From Betaproteobacteria bacterium (lineage in GTDB: Bacteria; Pseudomonadota; Gammaproteobacteria; Burkholderiales; SG8-41), in NCBI GenBank assembly GCA_021732605.1, contig JAKFUS010000010.1, positions 1-64,000 on the forward strand: a DNA stretch of 64,000 nucleotides, given 5' to 3'. The stretch's first letter is position 1. Each line of letters begins with the position of its first letter. Both the position numbers and the translations under genes were made by a program. Below, in pieces: positions 17,302 to 26,742 of this stretch. Under the pieces are notes generated by a model that did no database searches, had not been told where the DNA came from, and was given only the letters and a program-made list of their open reading frames with translations.

Positions 17302-17901
17302 ATGGTGAATTCACCTCCATCGTTGCAGGCCCTGATCGAAGCATTGCGTTGCCTGCCCGGTGTCGGGCCGCGCTCGGCGCAGCGCATGGCCTTCCACCTG
17401 ATGCAGCGTGACCGTCCCGGTGCCCAGCGCCTGGCAGTGACCATGAGTGCGGCGCTGGAGCGGGTGCGGCACTGCGAACGCTGTAACAACTTTTCCGAGG
17501 AACCGGTGTGCGTGTTGTGCCTGTCGCCGCGGCGAAATGGTCGGCTGTTATGTGTCGTCGAAACGCCGGGCGACCTGCTGATGATGGAGCAGGCGCAGTG
17601 CCATGACGGACTGTATTTTGTGCTGATGGGGGCGTTGTCGCCGCTGGACGGCATCGGGCCGAAAGACATTCACCTGGAACGCCTGCTGCAGCGCGCCGCC
17701 GACGGTGTGGTGCAGGAAGTGGTGCTGGCCACCAATTTCACGGTGGAGGGTGAGGCCACGGCACATTATGCCGGCGAGCTGCTGCGCGCCAAAGGCATCA
17801 AAGTCACGCGGATTGCTCGTGGCCTGCCGGTCGGTGGCGAGCTCGAACATGTCGACAGCGGCACGCTGGCGCAGGCCGTGCAGGAACGGCGCGCAGTCTG
17901 A
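17302..17901 (+). CDS. recR: Recombination mediator protein RecR
   Basis: A 199-residue RecR. It has a helix-hairpin-helix ([16 protein letters not shown], about 15-30), a four-cysteine zinc finger (CERCNNF....CVLC), and a Toprim domain with [12 protein letters not shown] and [12 protein letters not shown]. RecR works with RecO and RecF to load RecA on gapped DNA. It is the third gene of the dnaX-ybaB-recR group. The AT-rich gap before it holds copy A of the dispersed motif. It converges with the FecR-domain gene, leaving 21 nt between stops. Confidence 0.96.
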   Translation: MVNSPPSLQALIEALRCLPGVGPRSAQRMAFHLMQRDRPGAQRLAVTMSAALERVRHCERCNNFSEEPVCVLCLSPRRNGRLLCVVETPGDLLMMEQAQCHDGLYFVLMGALSPLDGIGPKDIHLERLLQRAADGVVQEVVLATNFTVEGEATAHYAGELLRAKGIKVTRIARGLPVGGELEHVDSGTLAQAVQERRAV

Positions 17902-17922
17902 GCGCTGGTTAAAGCTCCTGTG

Positions 17923-19491
17923 TCAGGGGCAGGTCGGGCACTTGAACAGTTGCGCGGATGCCGTGGTGCCGGCAACGGATTGGGTACCGAACACCGCGCC
18001 GATATGGTTCCCGGTGGGACCCACAAATGCACCGTCAACCCTGAGTGTCGCCGGGGAACTGGTAATGCACGGGCCGCCTGTGCACCCGGTGGCATTGGTG
18101 GTCATGCCCTCGATGGTGGCACCGCCGGCTTGCACATTGATCGTCAACGGTACGGCGCTGAAGTTGTAATTGACGCCGGTCGGGAAGGACATATTGAGGC
18201 TGCTCAGCACCGCGGTGCGTGCGGTGAAGTTGACGCCGATGCTGCCGAAGCTGAAGCTGGATGCGGTATTCACCGGAAACACGCTGTCGGTCGGCGTGGT
18301 GCCGCCGATGCGGTTGAATACCGCGGTACCGGTCTTCGCGGCAATGGTGTCCGGCGGCGTCACTACTCCATAGATGTAATGGAAGTGACCGTTGGGGGCC
18401 GGACCGAGCACTCTCACCACGCCGTTATCGCTGACGGTGCCACTGGTCCACCGCCCCCAGTGCACATTGACACCGGTACCGGACCCTGTGTCGGTGACGG
18501 CGGCCAGCGTCGTCGTGCCGATGAAATGAAATGGCCCGAATTCATCCGTGCCCGTCACATCGAGGCCGATCAGGGTCGTTCCGGACAGCGTGAGCTGGCT
18601 GGGAAATACGAACGCACCGCCGACATCGCCATTATCGGCCGCAGCAATGCCTAAGGTCGGTGTCAACAGCAGGCTGGTCCCTTGCGGCCCCAGGTCCTGC
18701 GTGGCCACGAATTGCAGTTGCGGCAGGGCTTCCGGCGTGGTGCTCGGGCGGCTTTCCGACGCGGCGCCACCGGTCGTGGCCTGTTCCGATCCCGAACCTC
18801 CGGACGCGCTCTTGGTGCCGCCCTGCTTGCGGCTTTCCAGTTTGTTGGATACGAAGTCCGGCGCCACCAGCAGGGGCTCAACAATACTCTTGGCGTCGGC
18901 GACGTAGAAATTTTCGTTGATGCCGAACGATTTCTGATCACGTTCGTTGGACACGTCGATGCGGTTTGTGCCGTGCGAGATGCCGTGAGTGCGGCCATAG
19001 AGCCCATCCTTGGCCAGTGAGCCGTCGCTGTTGCGGCAATCGCCCTGACACAAGGTTGCCGCATAGTCAGTGCCGCGGATGCCGATGGTCGCGGTCACCG
19101 TGCTCAGCCGGTAATTGGTGTGGTTGGCACGACCGACCAGTCCGGTCACCGTGCGCAGACCGCCTTTGAGCAGGCTCAGAAACCCGCGTTCGCTGCCGTC
19201 TTCCTTGCCGGTAAAGCGGAAATCGTCGATCCGCAGTTCACTGTTTTCCTTCAGCGAAACAATGCTCTCATCAATGAAGCGCACCTGCAGGTTGCTCGCG
19301 GCCCCCGTGCGCAGCAGATCCTTGTCCTGAATCATCGTGCCGAAAGCGAGGTTGACGGTTTGATTGCCGCGGATCGCGACCGCGTTGCCGGCGGCAAGCA
19401 ATACCCGGCCGACGTCTGCGGCATGAACAGTGGCGGTGAGCCCAAGCGCGACACTGAAGGCAAAGCAGGGCGAAAACTGTTTCAGTTTCAT
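17923..19491 (-). CDS. Secreted FecR-domain protein with C-terminal beta-barrel-like domain (candidate T11SS cargo)
   Basis: A 522-residue exported protein with ribosome site AAGGGGAA. The signal peptide ends TVHA-AD and has no lipobox Cys. The FecR domain (about 35-170) contains GNQTVNLAFGTMI, DLLRTGAASNLQVRF and TATIGIRGTDY. A Gly/Ser/Ala-rich linker (about 225-260) follows. The last 230 or so residues alternate hydrophobic and small residues with phrases such as GTAVFNRIGGT, VNFTARTA and VDGAFVGPTGNHIGAVFG, which recall the TbpB-like barrel of Slam substrates. It ends in CPTCP. There is no sigma factor or transmembrane anchor nearby, so it is not a FecIR regulator. The upstream gene encodes a Slam-like barrel 10 nt away. 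Confidence 0.75.
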   Translation of the reverse strand: MKLKQFSPCFAFSVALGLTATVHAADVGRVLLAAGNAVAIRGNQTVNLAFGTMIQDKDLLRTGAASNLQVRFIDESIVSLKENSELRIDDFRFTGKEDGSERGFLSLLKGGLRTVTGLVGRANHTNYRLSTVTATIGIRGTDYAATLCQGDCRNSDGSLAKDGLYGRTHGISHGTNRIDVSNERDQKSFGINENFYVADAKSIVEPLLVAPDFVSNKLESRKQGGTKSASGGSGSEQATTGGAASESRPSTTPEALPQLQFVATQDLGPQGTSLLLTPTLGIAAADNGDVGGAFVFPSQLTLSGTTLIGLDVTGTDEFGPFHFIGTTTLAAVTDTGSGTGVNVHWGRWTSGTVSDNGVVRVLGPAPNGHFHYIYGVVTPPDTIAAKTGTAVFNRIGGTTPTDSVFPVNTASSFSFGSIGVNFTARTAVLSSLNMSFPTGVNYNFSAVPLTINVQAGGATIEGMTTNATGCTGGPCITSSPATLRVDGAFVGPTGNHIGAVFGTQSVAGTTASAQLFKCPTCP

Positions 19492-19501
19492 GATGTTCCC
19501 C

Positions 19502-20827
19502 TTACCTGAAATCGTAGCGAATCTTCAAGGTCAGCATGTCGCGGCGGTAGGTGTAGAGCTCGAGGTTCGATGTGTTCTTGGACAACAGCAGTTCGGCACG
19601 CAGGCTCAGATCTCGCGTATAAGCGTAGCTCGCGACGGCATCAGCGGCATAATAATTGTCGCTGCGCGTGGTACCCAGAAGCGTGTCCGGGCCGCTGTAA
19701 CGGCTTTTTTGGTAGGTGCCGCCGACGGAAAGCGCCCACTTGGGAATCGGGGTGATGGCGAGCGCGGCCCGTCCGCCGTAGATTTCGCGACCGAGATCCG
19801 GCCGGCCCTCGGTATTGCGCTCTTTTCCGGTGTTGATGCTGAGTGTCAGCAAAGGTTGCCATTTATCAATGAACGCTTTGCGGTAACCGATCCCGGCGGC
19901 ATGGAACTCTGCGTCGCGGACCCGGTTGTTGCCGGCGTAATCGAATTGCGCTGTCTGCAGGAACGGGCTGATGGTCTGTAACTCGTCAAGCTGATGCAGC
20001 CATTCACCGGACAGGCTGGTGACGGTCCGGAAACGGTTGTAGTCGACAGTGACCTCCGCACGTGAAGCGGTAAGCCGATAGAAATTCTTGTCTTTGAAAT
20101 ACGAGATGCCACCATTGGCGGCAAAATTGCCCTGGTCAAATTGCTGGGCATCGCCAGAGCTGTTGAATTTGCCGTCGATCTGGCCGCCGGCGAACACAGC
20201 CAGACCCGGGGAAATCGGATGTGAGATCTGGCCGCCGACGGCGAGCCAGCTGAAGTTGGATTTGGTCTTGACGCCCGCCTGGCCGATCACCACGTTGCCG
20301 AAAACCGGAAGATTGATATTGGCGCTGCCGACGCCGCCGTTGACGTTGCTGTCATAACCATAGCCTAGTTCCACAAACAGGCCGGCGGTGGTGCGGTAAG
20401 AGCTTTCGCGGGAGCGCAGTGCGTCCAGGAAGCGCTCAATATTTGCCGCCACTGCCGCCGGTGGCTTGGTGTTCAGGACGGCATTGAATTCCTCGCGGGC
20501 GCGCTGGTCGTCGCCCATCACGAAGTAGCCGCGGGCAAGCTCCAGCCTGGCGTTGGCGTTATCCGGAAAATTGACGGCATAGCGCTCCAGGGCGAGCACG
20601 CCTTCGCCGGCACGACCGCTGTCGATGGCGGCGACACCAAAGTAAAAGTCGAACTGGGGATCGCCGAGTTGGTCGGGATGATTCTTGCCGAGCGCATAAG
20701 CTCCGGCCGCATCACCCTTGTCGAGCAATGCCTTGATGTCGTCGGCGGGGGCGGCCAGTGCTGCGCTGACCGATGTGAATATTGCCAGCAGCCCGATACA
20801 GATTACAGCCTTACCCCCGAATTTCAT
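19502..20827 (-). CDS. TPR plus outer-membrane beta-barrel protein (Slam/DUF560-like)
   Basis: A 441-residue outer-membrane protein. The start at 20827 is chosen for the GGGAG ribosome site and the signal peptide that follows (core ending SAALAA). Residues about 25-145 are helical TPR-like repeats (LELARGYFVMGDDQRAREEF, then AANIERFLDAL), followed by ELGYGYDSNVNGG, a phrase typical of the junction to the DUF560 barrel in Slam proteins. The remaining 290 residues are amphipathic strands ending in KIRYDFR. Slam proteins move substrates with a TbpB-type barrel across the outer membrane (type XI secretion). The next gene in the operon supplies a plausible substrate. A general TPR-barrel porin is the alternative. 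Confidence 0.75.
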   Translation of the reverse strand: MKFGGKAVICIGLLAIFTSVSAALAAPADDIKALLDKGDAAGAYALGKNHPDQLGDPQFDFYFGVAAIDSGRAGEGVLALERYAVNFPDNANARLELARGYFVMGDDQRAREEFNAVLNTKPPAAVAANIERFLDALRSRESSYRTTAGLFVELGYGYDSNVNGGVGSANINLPVFGNVVIGQAGVKTKSNFSWLAVGGQISHPISPGLAVFAGGQIDGKFNSSGDAQQFDQGNFAANGGISYFKDKNFYRLTASRAEVTVDYNRFRTVTSLSGEWLHQLDELQTISPFLQTAQFDYAGNNRVRDAEFHAAGIGYRKAFIDKWQPLLTLSINTGKERNTEGRPDLGREIYGGRAALAITPIPKWALSVGGTYQKSRYSGPDTLLGTTRSDNYYAADAVASYAYTRDLSLRAELLLSKNTSNLELYTYRRDMLTLKIRYDFR

Positions 20828-21008
20828 TTTTATTCTCCCTTGCCTGCCCCAAAACTTTGGAGAAGGGGCGGCAAAATTATAGGCTCTGTATACTGCGAAA
20901 TTCTGCAATTAGCATACAGTAAATCATGAAACCAACAAGACCAGCGCGTGAGTTACCACAAAGATTACCCAGGAATCCCGCCCAAGCGGGACCGGGACCG
21001 GGTGGCGT
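20828..21008. promoter_or_regulatory. Divergent control region between the TPR-barrel gene and rluB
   Basis: Contains an imperfect inverted repeat CTGTATAC...GCATACAG (20886-20919), a possible operator overlapping a TATACT-like -10. A perfect hairpin TCCCGC-CCAA-GCGGGA (20976-20991) lies 17 nt before the rluB start. Reading only; no motif match is claimed. Confidence 0.35.
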
Positions 21009-21992
21009 ATGACAGGTGCACGGAAAAAACGCAGCCCTATTCGCAATCCGCGGCCGAAAGTGGTGCCCAAGACGCAAACTGCGCCGCGCGGAGATATTCG
21101 CGGAGAGAGTCGCGGAGAGATTCAGGCGCCTGTCGCTGAAGTGGCGGTCAAATCAACAGGTCAGCCGTCGGCGGAAATGCGCGGCGAAAAACTGCACAAA
21201 ATGCTGGCGCAGGCGGGGCTGGGGTCTCGGCGCGCCATGGAAGAACGCATTCGCGCGGGTGAAGTCATGGTCAACGGCAAGGTCGCCGGCATCGGTGACC
21301 GCGTAACGGCGGAGGACCACATCAAGGTCGGCGCGCGGATCGTGCGCTGGCCACAGCAGGGACAATTGCCGCGGGTGTTGCTGTATCACAAGCCGGAGGG
21401 CGAAATCGTCAGCAATGACGATCCGCAGGGCCGGCCTACGGTGTTCTCCAAACTGCCGCAAGCGCGCGGGTCGAAATGGCTGGCGATCGGGCGTCTCGAC
21501 TTCAATACCAGCGGCCTGCTTATTTTTACGACCTCAGGCGACCTCGCCAACCGCATGATGCATCCGCGATTCGAGGTCGAGCGCGAATATGCCGTGCGCG
21601 TGCTCGGCACCATCAATCCGGCCAGCCTGGATGCGCTGCGCGCGGGGGTGCAGCTCGAAGACGGTGTTGCACGTTTTGAGTATCTGGAAGAAGAGGGTGG
21701 TGAGGGCGCCAACCGCTGGTTCCGCGTGCTGCTGCGCGAAGGCCGCAATCGCGTGGTGCGCCGGTTGTTCGAATCGCAGAATCTGACGGTGAGCCGGTTG
21801 ATGCGTGTCCGCTTCGGCATTGTTGCGCTGCCGCCGCGGTTGAAACGCGGTCAGTTCATCGAGCTGGAGTCCGTCGACGTCGAACAGTTGGTGGCCTGGG
21901 CTGCGGCGCCGGAACAGACGGAGTCCCCGCCAATGCTGCCTTCTGCAGCAACAGAACACAGTCGTCCCCGCCGCTCGTCTCCGCCCAGATAA
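21009..21992 (+). CDS. rluB: 23S rRNA pseudouridine synthase RluB
   Basis: A 327-residue RsuA/RluB/E/F-family enzyme. A basic N-terminal tail (1-58) is followed by an S4 RNA-binding domain (about 60-105: KLHKMLAQAGLGSRR) and the catalytic domain with Asp164 in GRLDFNTSGLL. The family isomerises a uridine in 23S rRNA helix 93 (U2605 for RluB). The C-terminal tail is Pro/Ser/Arg-rich and its last 137 nt overlap the end of prmB on the other strand. RluB versus RluE/F is decided by the S4 domain and length. Confidence 0.9.
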   Translation: MTGARKKRSPIRNPRPKVVPKTQTAPRGDIRGESRGEIQAPVAEVAVKSTGQPSAEMRGEKLHKMLAQAGLGSRRAMEERIRAGEVMVNGKVAGIGDRVTAEDHIKVGARIVRWPQQGQLPRVLLYHKPEGEIVSNDDPQGRPTVFSKLPQARGSKWLAIGRLDFNTSGLLIFTTSGDLANRMMHPRFEVEREYAVRVLGTINPASLDALRAGVQLEDGVARFEYLEEEGGEGANRWFRVLLREGRNRVVRRLFESQNLTVSRLMRVRFGIVALPPRLKRGQFIELESVDVEQLVAWAAAPEQTESPPMLPSAATEHSRPRRSSPPR

Positions 21993-22824
21993 ACGGTAGT
22001 TTTGGGAAGGCCCGTTCGACGTTCTTCCGGTTGTGCCCGACCTCCAGTACCAGCCAGCCCTGCGGAGTGAGATGCATCGCCGCGTCAGCCAGGATGCGCC
22101 GCACCAGATCGAGACCGTCGGCGCCGCCGTGCAGGGCGAGTGCCGGTTCACGGCGATATTCCGTAGGCAAGGTTCGCATCACCGGTTCACGCACGTACGG
22201 CGGATTGGTGAGAATCAGGTCGTAGCGTTGATCGGTGAGGCCGGTGAACAGGTCGGAGCGGATCAATTTCAGGCGTTGGGTCAATTCGTGTTCGCACGCA
22301 TTGCGGCGGGCCACAGCGAGTGCCGCAGCGGAAATGTCCACGCCATCGACTTGCGCGCGCGGAAACGTGTGCGCAGCGACGATGGCGAGGCAGCCGGATC
22401 CCGTGCACAGATCCAGTATGGTTTGCGGCGACTGGCGTGGCTTCAGCCACGGTTGCAGACGGGTTTGCAGCAGTTCGGCGATGTACGAACGCGGCACGAT
22501 GACGCGTTCATCGACATAAAACCGGTGCTCACCCAACCAGGCTTCGTGCGTCAGGTAAGCGGCGGGGATGCGTTCGTTGATGCGGCGCTCGAACAGAAGC
22601 TGCGCGCGTTGTGCGATTTTTGCGGATACCGGCTGGTCGAGTCTTGCTGCGAGATCTTCGAACGGACAGCCCAGAGCATGCACCATCAGCCAGGCGGCTT
22701 CATCGTCGGCGTTGAGTGTGCCGTGACCGTAGGCGAGTCGGGCGCTACGGAAGCGCTTGGCTGCGGCGGCGATCAGTTGCCGCGGGGTGTTTTGCTGTGC
22801 GGTGGGTGGTGACGCGCGTGACAC
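21856..22824 (-). CDS. prmB: 50S ribosomal protein L3 glutamine methyltransferase
   Basis: A 322-residue HemK-family N5-glutamine methyltransferase starting at a GTG. It has the SAM motif ILDLCTGSGCLAI (136-148), Asp163 of the ribose-binding strand (VDGVDIS), and the catalytic NPPY (207-210). The long N-terminal helical region and EYRREPALALHGG favour PrmB (ribosomal L3) over PrmC (release factors). The C-terminal 30 residues after the last conserved strand (DDCVLLLQK) are Pro/Arg-rich and lie antisense to the rluB tail. A copy of the AT-rich dispersed motif lies just upstream. Confidence 0.9.
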   Translation of the reverse strand: MSRASPPTAQQNTPRQLIAAAAKRFRSARLAYGHGTLNADDEAAWLMVHALGCPFEDLAARLDQPVSAKIAQRAQLLFERRINERIPAAYLTHEAWLGEHRFYVDERVIVPRSYIAELLQTRLQPWLKPRQSPQTILDLCTGSGCLAIVAAHTFPRAQVDGVDISAAALAVARRNACEHELTQRLKLIRSDLFTGLTDQRYDLILTNPPYVREPVMRTLPTEYRREPALALHGGADGLDLVRRILADAAMHLTPQGWLVLEVGHNRKNVERAFPKLPFIWAETSGGDDCVLLLQKAALAGTPSVPAPQPRPPTVRRRRTPAR

Positions 22825-22834
22825 TTAAAATATA

Positions 22835-22852
22835 AATAAAAACATATACTTA
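22835..22852 (-). repeat. Dispersed 18-nt AT-rich motif, copy B
   Basis: TAAGTATATGTTTTTATT on the minus strand, 16 of 18 positions identical to copies A and D. The similarity to copy D continues through the adjacent ATGAT. It lies in the 55-nt gap between pilU and the prmB start. Confidence 0.55.
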
Positions 22853-22879
22853 TGATTTTTTCGCTGCAGTTTGAATTGA

Positions 22880-24046
22880 TTATCCCAGCGCATCAAGGTT
22901 GAGTTTGATGCTCGACAGGTCATCGTTGATGCCGCTGGTGGTCCGGCCATTTTCGCTGGGCGGCGGGGTTTTCGCCGCGCTGCCGCCTGTGGGTGCGTTG
23001 CTGATCAGATTGTGCAGATTGCTCGGTGAGTCGGCATTGGCCAGCGCTTCGTCCATGGTGATGCGTCCGGCCCGGTAATGTTCGAACAAGGCCTGCTCAA
23101 AAGTTTTTGATCCCGGCGACAGGCTTTGTTCCATGGCGTCCTTGATCTGGTTGATCTCGCCGGCTTTGATCAGTTCCTGGATATGTTTGGTGTTGAGCAT
23201 GACCTCGACTGCGGCAACCCGTTTGCCGTCGACGGATTTGATCAGGCGCTGCGAAACCACGCAGCGCAGCGCGATCGACAGATCGGCCTGCAGGCTTTCG
23301 CGCGCTTCGCGCGGGAAAAAACTGATGATGCGGTTCAGCGCGTTGTAGCTGTTGTTGGCGTGCAGCGTGGACATGCACAGGTGCCCCGTCTGCGCGAACA
23401 GCAGGCAGCTCTGCAATGTGGTTTTATCCCGGATCTCGCCGATCATCAGCAGGTCCGGCGCTTCGCGCATGGCGCTGATCAGCGCATTTTCGTAGCTGTG
23501 GGTGTCGACTCGGACTTCACGCTGATTGACGATGGATTTTTTGTGTTTGAAAATGAATTCAACCGGGTCTTCGATGGTCAGGATGTGGCCGGTTTTGGTG
23601 GCATTGCGAAAATCGATCATCGACGCCATGGTGGTCGATTTGCCCGAGCCGGTGGAACCGACGATCAGGATCAGCCCCAGCTTTTCCATGATCACTTCCT
23701 TCAGCACCGCGGGCAGGCCCAGGGTGTCGAAGGCCGGGACGTCCGGTTTGACGAAGCGGATCACCATTGCCACGGTGTTTTTCTGCGTGAAAATGTTGAT
23801 GCGGAAATTGCCCATCTCGCCGCCGTTCTGGGCAAAATTCATCTCGTGTACGGTTTCGAATTCCTTGATCTGCACCTCGGTCATCAGCTCGTAGCTGATT
23901 TTTTTGACTTGTTCGGGATCGAGCGCCTGGCTGTTGATCGGCATTACCGTGCCGTTGATCTTGATCTGGATCGGGGCGCCAGAGGTGAAAAACATGTCTG
24001 ACGCCTGCTTGTCGGCCATCAATTTGAACAGTGGTGTGACGAACAT
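22880..24046 (-). CDS. pilU: Type IV pilus retraction ATPase PilU
   Basis: A 388-residue secretion/pilus ATPase. It has an N-terminal PAS-like domain (1-100), Walker A GSTGSGKST (130-138), the Asp box (ILTIEDPVEF), Walker B with LLMIGEIRD, and the His box ending STLHANNSYNA. The sequence HEMNFAQ and the extended C-terminal tail fit PilU rather than PilT. PilU assists PilT in forceful retraction of type IV pili. No pilT is in the window. The upstream gap carries a 13-bp tandem repeat at 24101-24126. Confidence 0.87.
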   Translation of the reverse strand: MFVTPLFKLMADKQASDMFFTSGAPIQIKINGTVMPINSQALDPEQVKKISYELMTEVQIKEFETVHEMNFAQNGGEMGNFRINIFTQKNTVAMVIRFVKPDVPAFDTLGLPAVLKEVIMEKLGLILIVGSTGSGKSTTMASMIDFRNATKTGHILTIEDPVEFIFKHKKSIVNQREVRVDTHSYENALISAMREAPDLLMIGEIRDKTTLQSCLLFAQTGHLCMSTLHANNSYNALNRIISFFPREARESLQADLSIALRCVVSQRLIKSVDGKRVAAVEVMLNTKHIQELIKAGEINQIKDAMEQSLSPGSKTFEQALFEHYRAGRITMDEALANADSPSNLHNLISNAPTGGSAAKTPPPSENGRTTSGINDDLSSIKLNLDALG

Positions 24047-24100
24047 GATGGTTCCCCTGTTATGCCTGTTGCGGGCTGTTGCCGTATGCGGCGTTCAGAC

Positions 24101-24126
24101 CATTCTGCCAACTCATTCTGCCAACT
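24101..24126. repeat. Perfect 13-bp tandem repeat upstream of pilU
   Basis: CATTCTGCCAACT occurs twice without a spacer, 55 nt upstream of the pilU start and 48 nt beyond the dapD stop. Such a duplication can vary in copy number or provide two regulator sites. Confidence 0.85.
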
Positions 24127-24173
24127 TTAGCCGGTGTTGCAAAGCATTGTCGGTTCGTGGCGAAACAGATCAG

Positions 24174-24998
<825 letters not shown>

Positions 24999-25012
24999 GT
25001 CCGGTTCCTTTT

Positions 25013-26215
25013 TTACAATGAGGCGGCAAACCGCCGCAGGCGGTGCGCCGCTTCCACACATTCGGCTACGCTGGCGACCAGCGCGATGCGGATGCGGCCG
25101 GCTCCCGGGTTGATGCCGCGCACTTCGCGCGCGAGATAACTGCCGGGCAGCACGCTGACGCCTTCGGTCGCGTACAGCCGGCGGGTGAATTCAACATCAT
25201 CAATCGGCGTCTGCAGCCACAGGTAAAACGCGGCGTCCGGCCATTCTGCCGGCAACACCGGTTGCAGGATGTCGATCACGGCTTTGAATTTTTCCAGGTA
25301 CAGTGCGCGGTTGGCGACAACGTGGGCTTCATCGCGCCAGGCTGCGATGCTGGCTTCCTGCACCGGCGGGCTCATCGCACTGCCGTGATAGGTGCGATAG
25401 AGGTAAAACTTTTTCAGGATCGCGGCGTCGCCAGCGACAAATCCCGAGCGCATGCCCGGCACGTTGGAGCGTTTTGACAGGCTGGAGAACACCACCAGCT
25501 TGTGGAAATCAGCGCGACCGAGCTGTGCGGCGGCGGCGAGTGCCCCCAGCGGCGGTTTGGCTTCGTCGAAATAGATTTCTGAATAACATTCGTCGGCGGC
25601 GATGACGCAGTTGTAGCGGTCGGCGTATTCGAACAGTCGTTTCCAGTCGGCGATGGTCAACACCTTGCCGGTGGGATTACCGGGTGAGCAGACATAGAGC
25701 AGTTGTGCGCGCCGCCACGCGGCGTCGGGCAACTGGCCGGGATCAAAGGCGTAGTTGTCATCGGACAAGGTGTTGATGAACTCCGGCTGCGCGCCGGCGA
25801 GCAGCGCTGCGCCTTCGTAGATTTGATAGAAAGGGTTGGGGCAGATCACCACCGGCAGTTGACCGCCGTTGCCACTGTTGTCTATCACGGACTGGGCAAA
25901 GGCAAACAGCGCTTCGCGGCTGCCGTTGACCGGTAGTACCTGCGTTGCCGGGTCGGGTTGCGCGATGGCATAACGTTTGGCGATCCACTGTGCGATGGCC
26001 AGACGCAGGGCATCGCTGCCCAGTGTCGCTGGATAACCGGACAGGCCGCCGAGGCTGGCCACCAGCGTGTCGCGGATAAAAGCCGGTGTCGGATGTTTGG
26101 GTTCGCCGATATGCAGGCTGACCGGTTTGACGGCGGGCGGCGGCTGATTGCCGGCAAGCAGCGTGGTGAGGCGCTGAAACGGGTAACTCTGCAGTTGGTC
26201 GAGGCGTGGATTCAA
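25013..26215 (-). CDS. dapC: N-succinyldiaminopimelate aminotransferase
   Basis: A 400-residue PLP aminotransferase of fold type I. The TTG at 26215 is chosen as start because the protein then begins [16 protein letters not shown] as in relatives and lies 10 nt after queF; the open frame upstream overlaps queF and has no similarity. Landmarks are CSPGNPTG (177-184), DECYSEIYF (208-216), the PLP lysine Lys248 in SSLSKRS and the RSGF arginine (257). It converts N-succinyl-2-amino-6-ketopimelate in diaminopimelate synthesis, next to dapD. A broader aminotransferase activity is possible, but context favours DapC. Confidence 0.92.
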   Translation of the reverse strand: MNPRLDQLQSYPFQRLTTLLAGNQPPPAVKPVSLHIGEPKHPTPAFIRDTLVASLGGLSGYPATLGSDALRLAIAQWIAKRYAIAQPDPATQVLPVNGSREALFAFAQSVIDNSGNGGQLPVVICPNPFYQIYEGAALLAGAQPEFINTLSDDNYAFDPGQLPDAAWRRAQLLYVCSPGNPTGKVLTIADWKRLFEYADRYNCVIAADECYSEIYFDEAKPPLGALAAAAQLGRADFHKLVVFSSLSKRSNVPGMRSGFVAGDAAILKKFYLYRTYHGSAMSPPVQEASIAAWRDEAHVVANRALYLEKFKAVIDILQPVLPAEWPDAAFYLWLQTPIDDVEFTRRLYATEGVSVLPGSYLAREVRGINPGAGRIRIALVASVAECVEAAHRLRRFAASL

Positions 26216-26225
26216 CGCATTTCCG

Positions 26226-26642
26226 TCAGCGGGTCGGTGATCCGGAAACGAGCGGCGGCAGATCAGGCACACGTGCCAGTTTGAAACCGCGCTGCATATG
26301 CTGTGCATTGACCGTGGTGAAAATGCCACCGCGCACGTAGAACCGTGCCGTCAGGTGCATGTAACGCGGCTTGCTGGCGCGCACCAGGTCATCGAGTATC
26401 AGGTTGGTCACCGCTTCGTGGAACGCACCTTCGTTGCGAAACGACCAGATGTAGAGTTTCAGGCTTTTCAGCTCGATGCAGCGCTTATCCGGCACGTAAT
26501 CGAGGATCAGGGTCGCGAAATCCGGCTGCCCGGTTTTCGGGCACAGGCACGTAAACTCCGGTATTTCCATGTGAATCCGGAAATCGCGAGCCGGCGCCGG
26601 ATTGGGAAACGTCTCAAGTTCACGGGAAGGCTGTGTAGACAT
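26226..26642 (-). CDS. queF: NADPH-dependent 7-cyano-7-deazaguanine reductase (short type)
   Basis: A 138-residue QueF of the unimodular class. Nucleophile Cys34 lies in [13 protein letters not shown] with Asp41, and the QueF motif ELKSLKLY occupies 57-64. The FHE segment (74-76) carries the conserved substrate residues. It reduces preQ0 to preQ1 for queuosine synthesis. It heads the minus-strand group queF-dapC-dapD; the functional link to lysine synthesis is not obvious, so co-transcription may be incidental. Confidence 0.95.
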   Translation of the reverse strand: MSTQPSRELETFPNPAPARDFRIHMEIPEFTCLCPKTGQPDFATLILDYVPDKRCIELKSLKLYIWSFRNEGAFHEAVTNLILDDLVRASKPRYMHLTARFYVRGGIFTTVNAQHMQRGFKLARVPDLPPLVSGSPTR

Positions 26643-26742
26643 TAGCGGACGTATCTATTTAATGAGGCAATTCAGTTAAAATGCGCGCTGAATTCTACCC
26701 GTTTGGCTTCGCTACACAACTTTTTCTTGGCAGAACAGCACC

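Noticed and set aside
17923-20827. Reading the FecR-domain gene as part of a FecI/FecR iron-signalling system
   Set aside because: It has a cleavable signal peptide, no transmembrane anchor, no sigma-factor gene beside it and no TonB-dependent receptor; the partner is a TPR-barrel protein.
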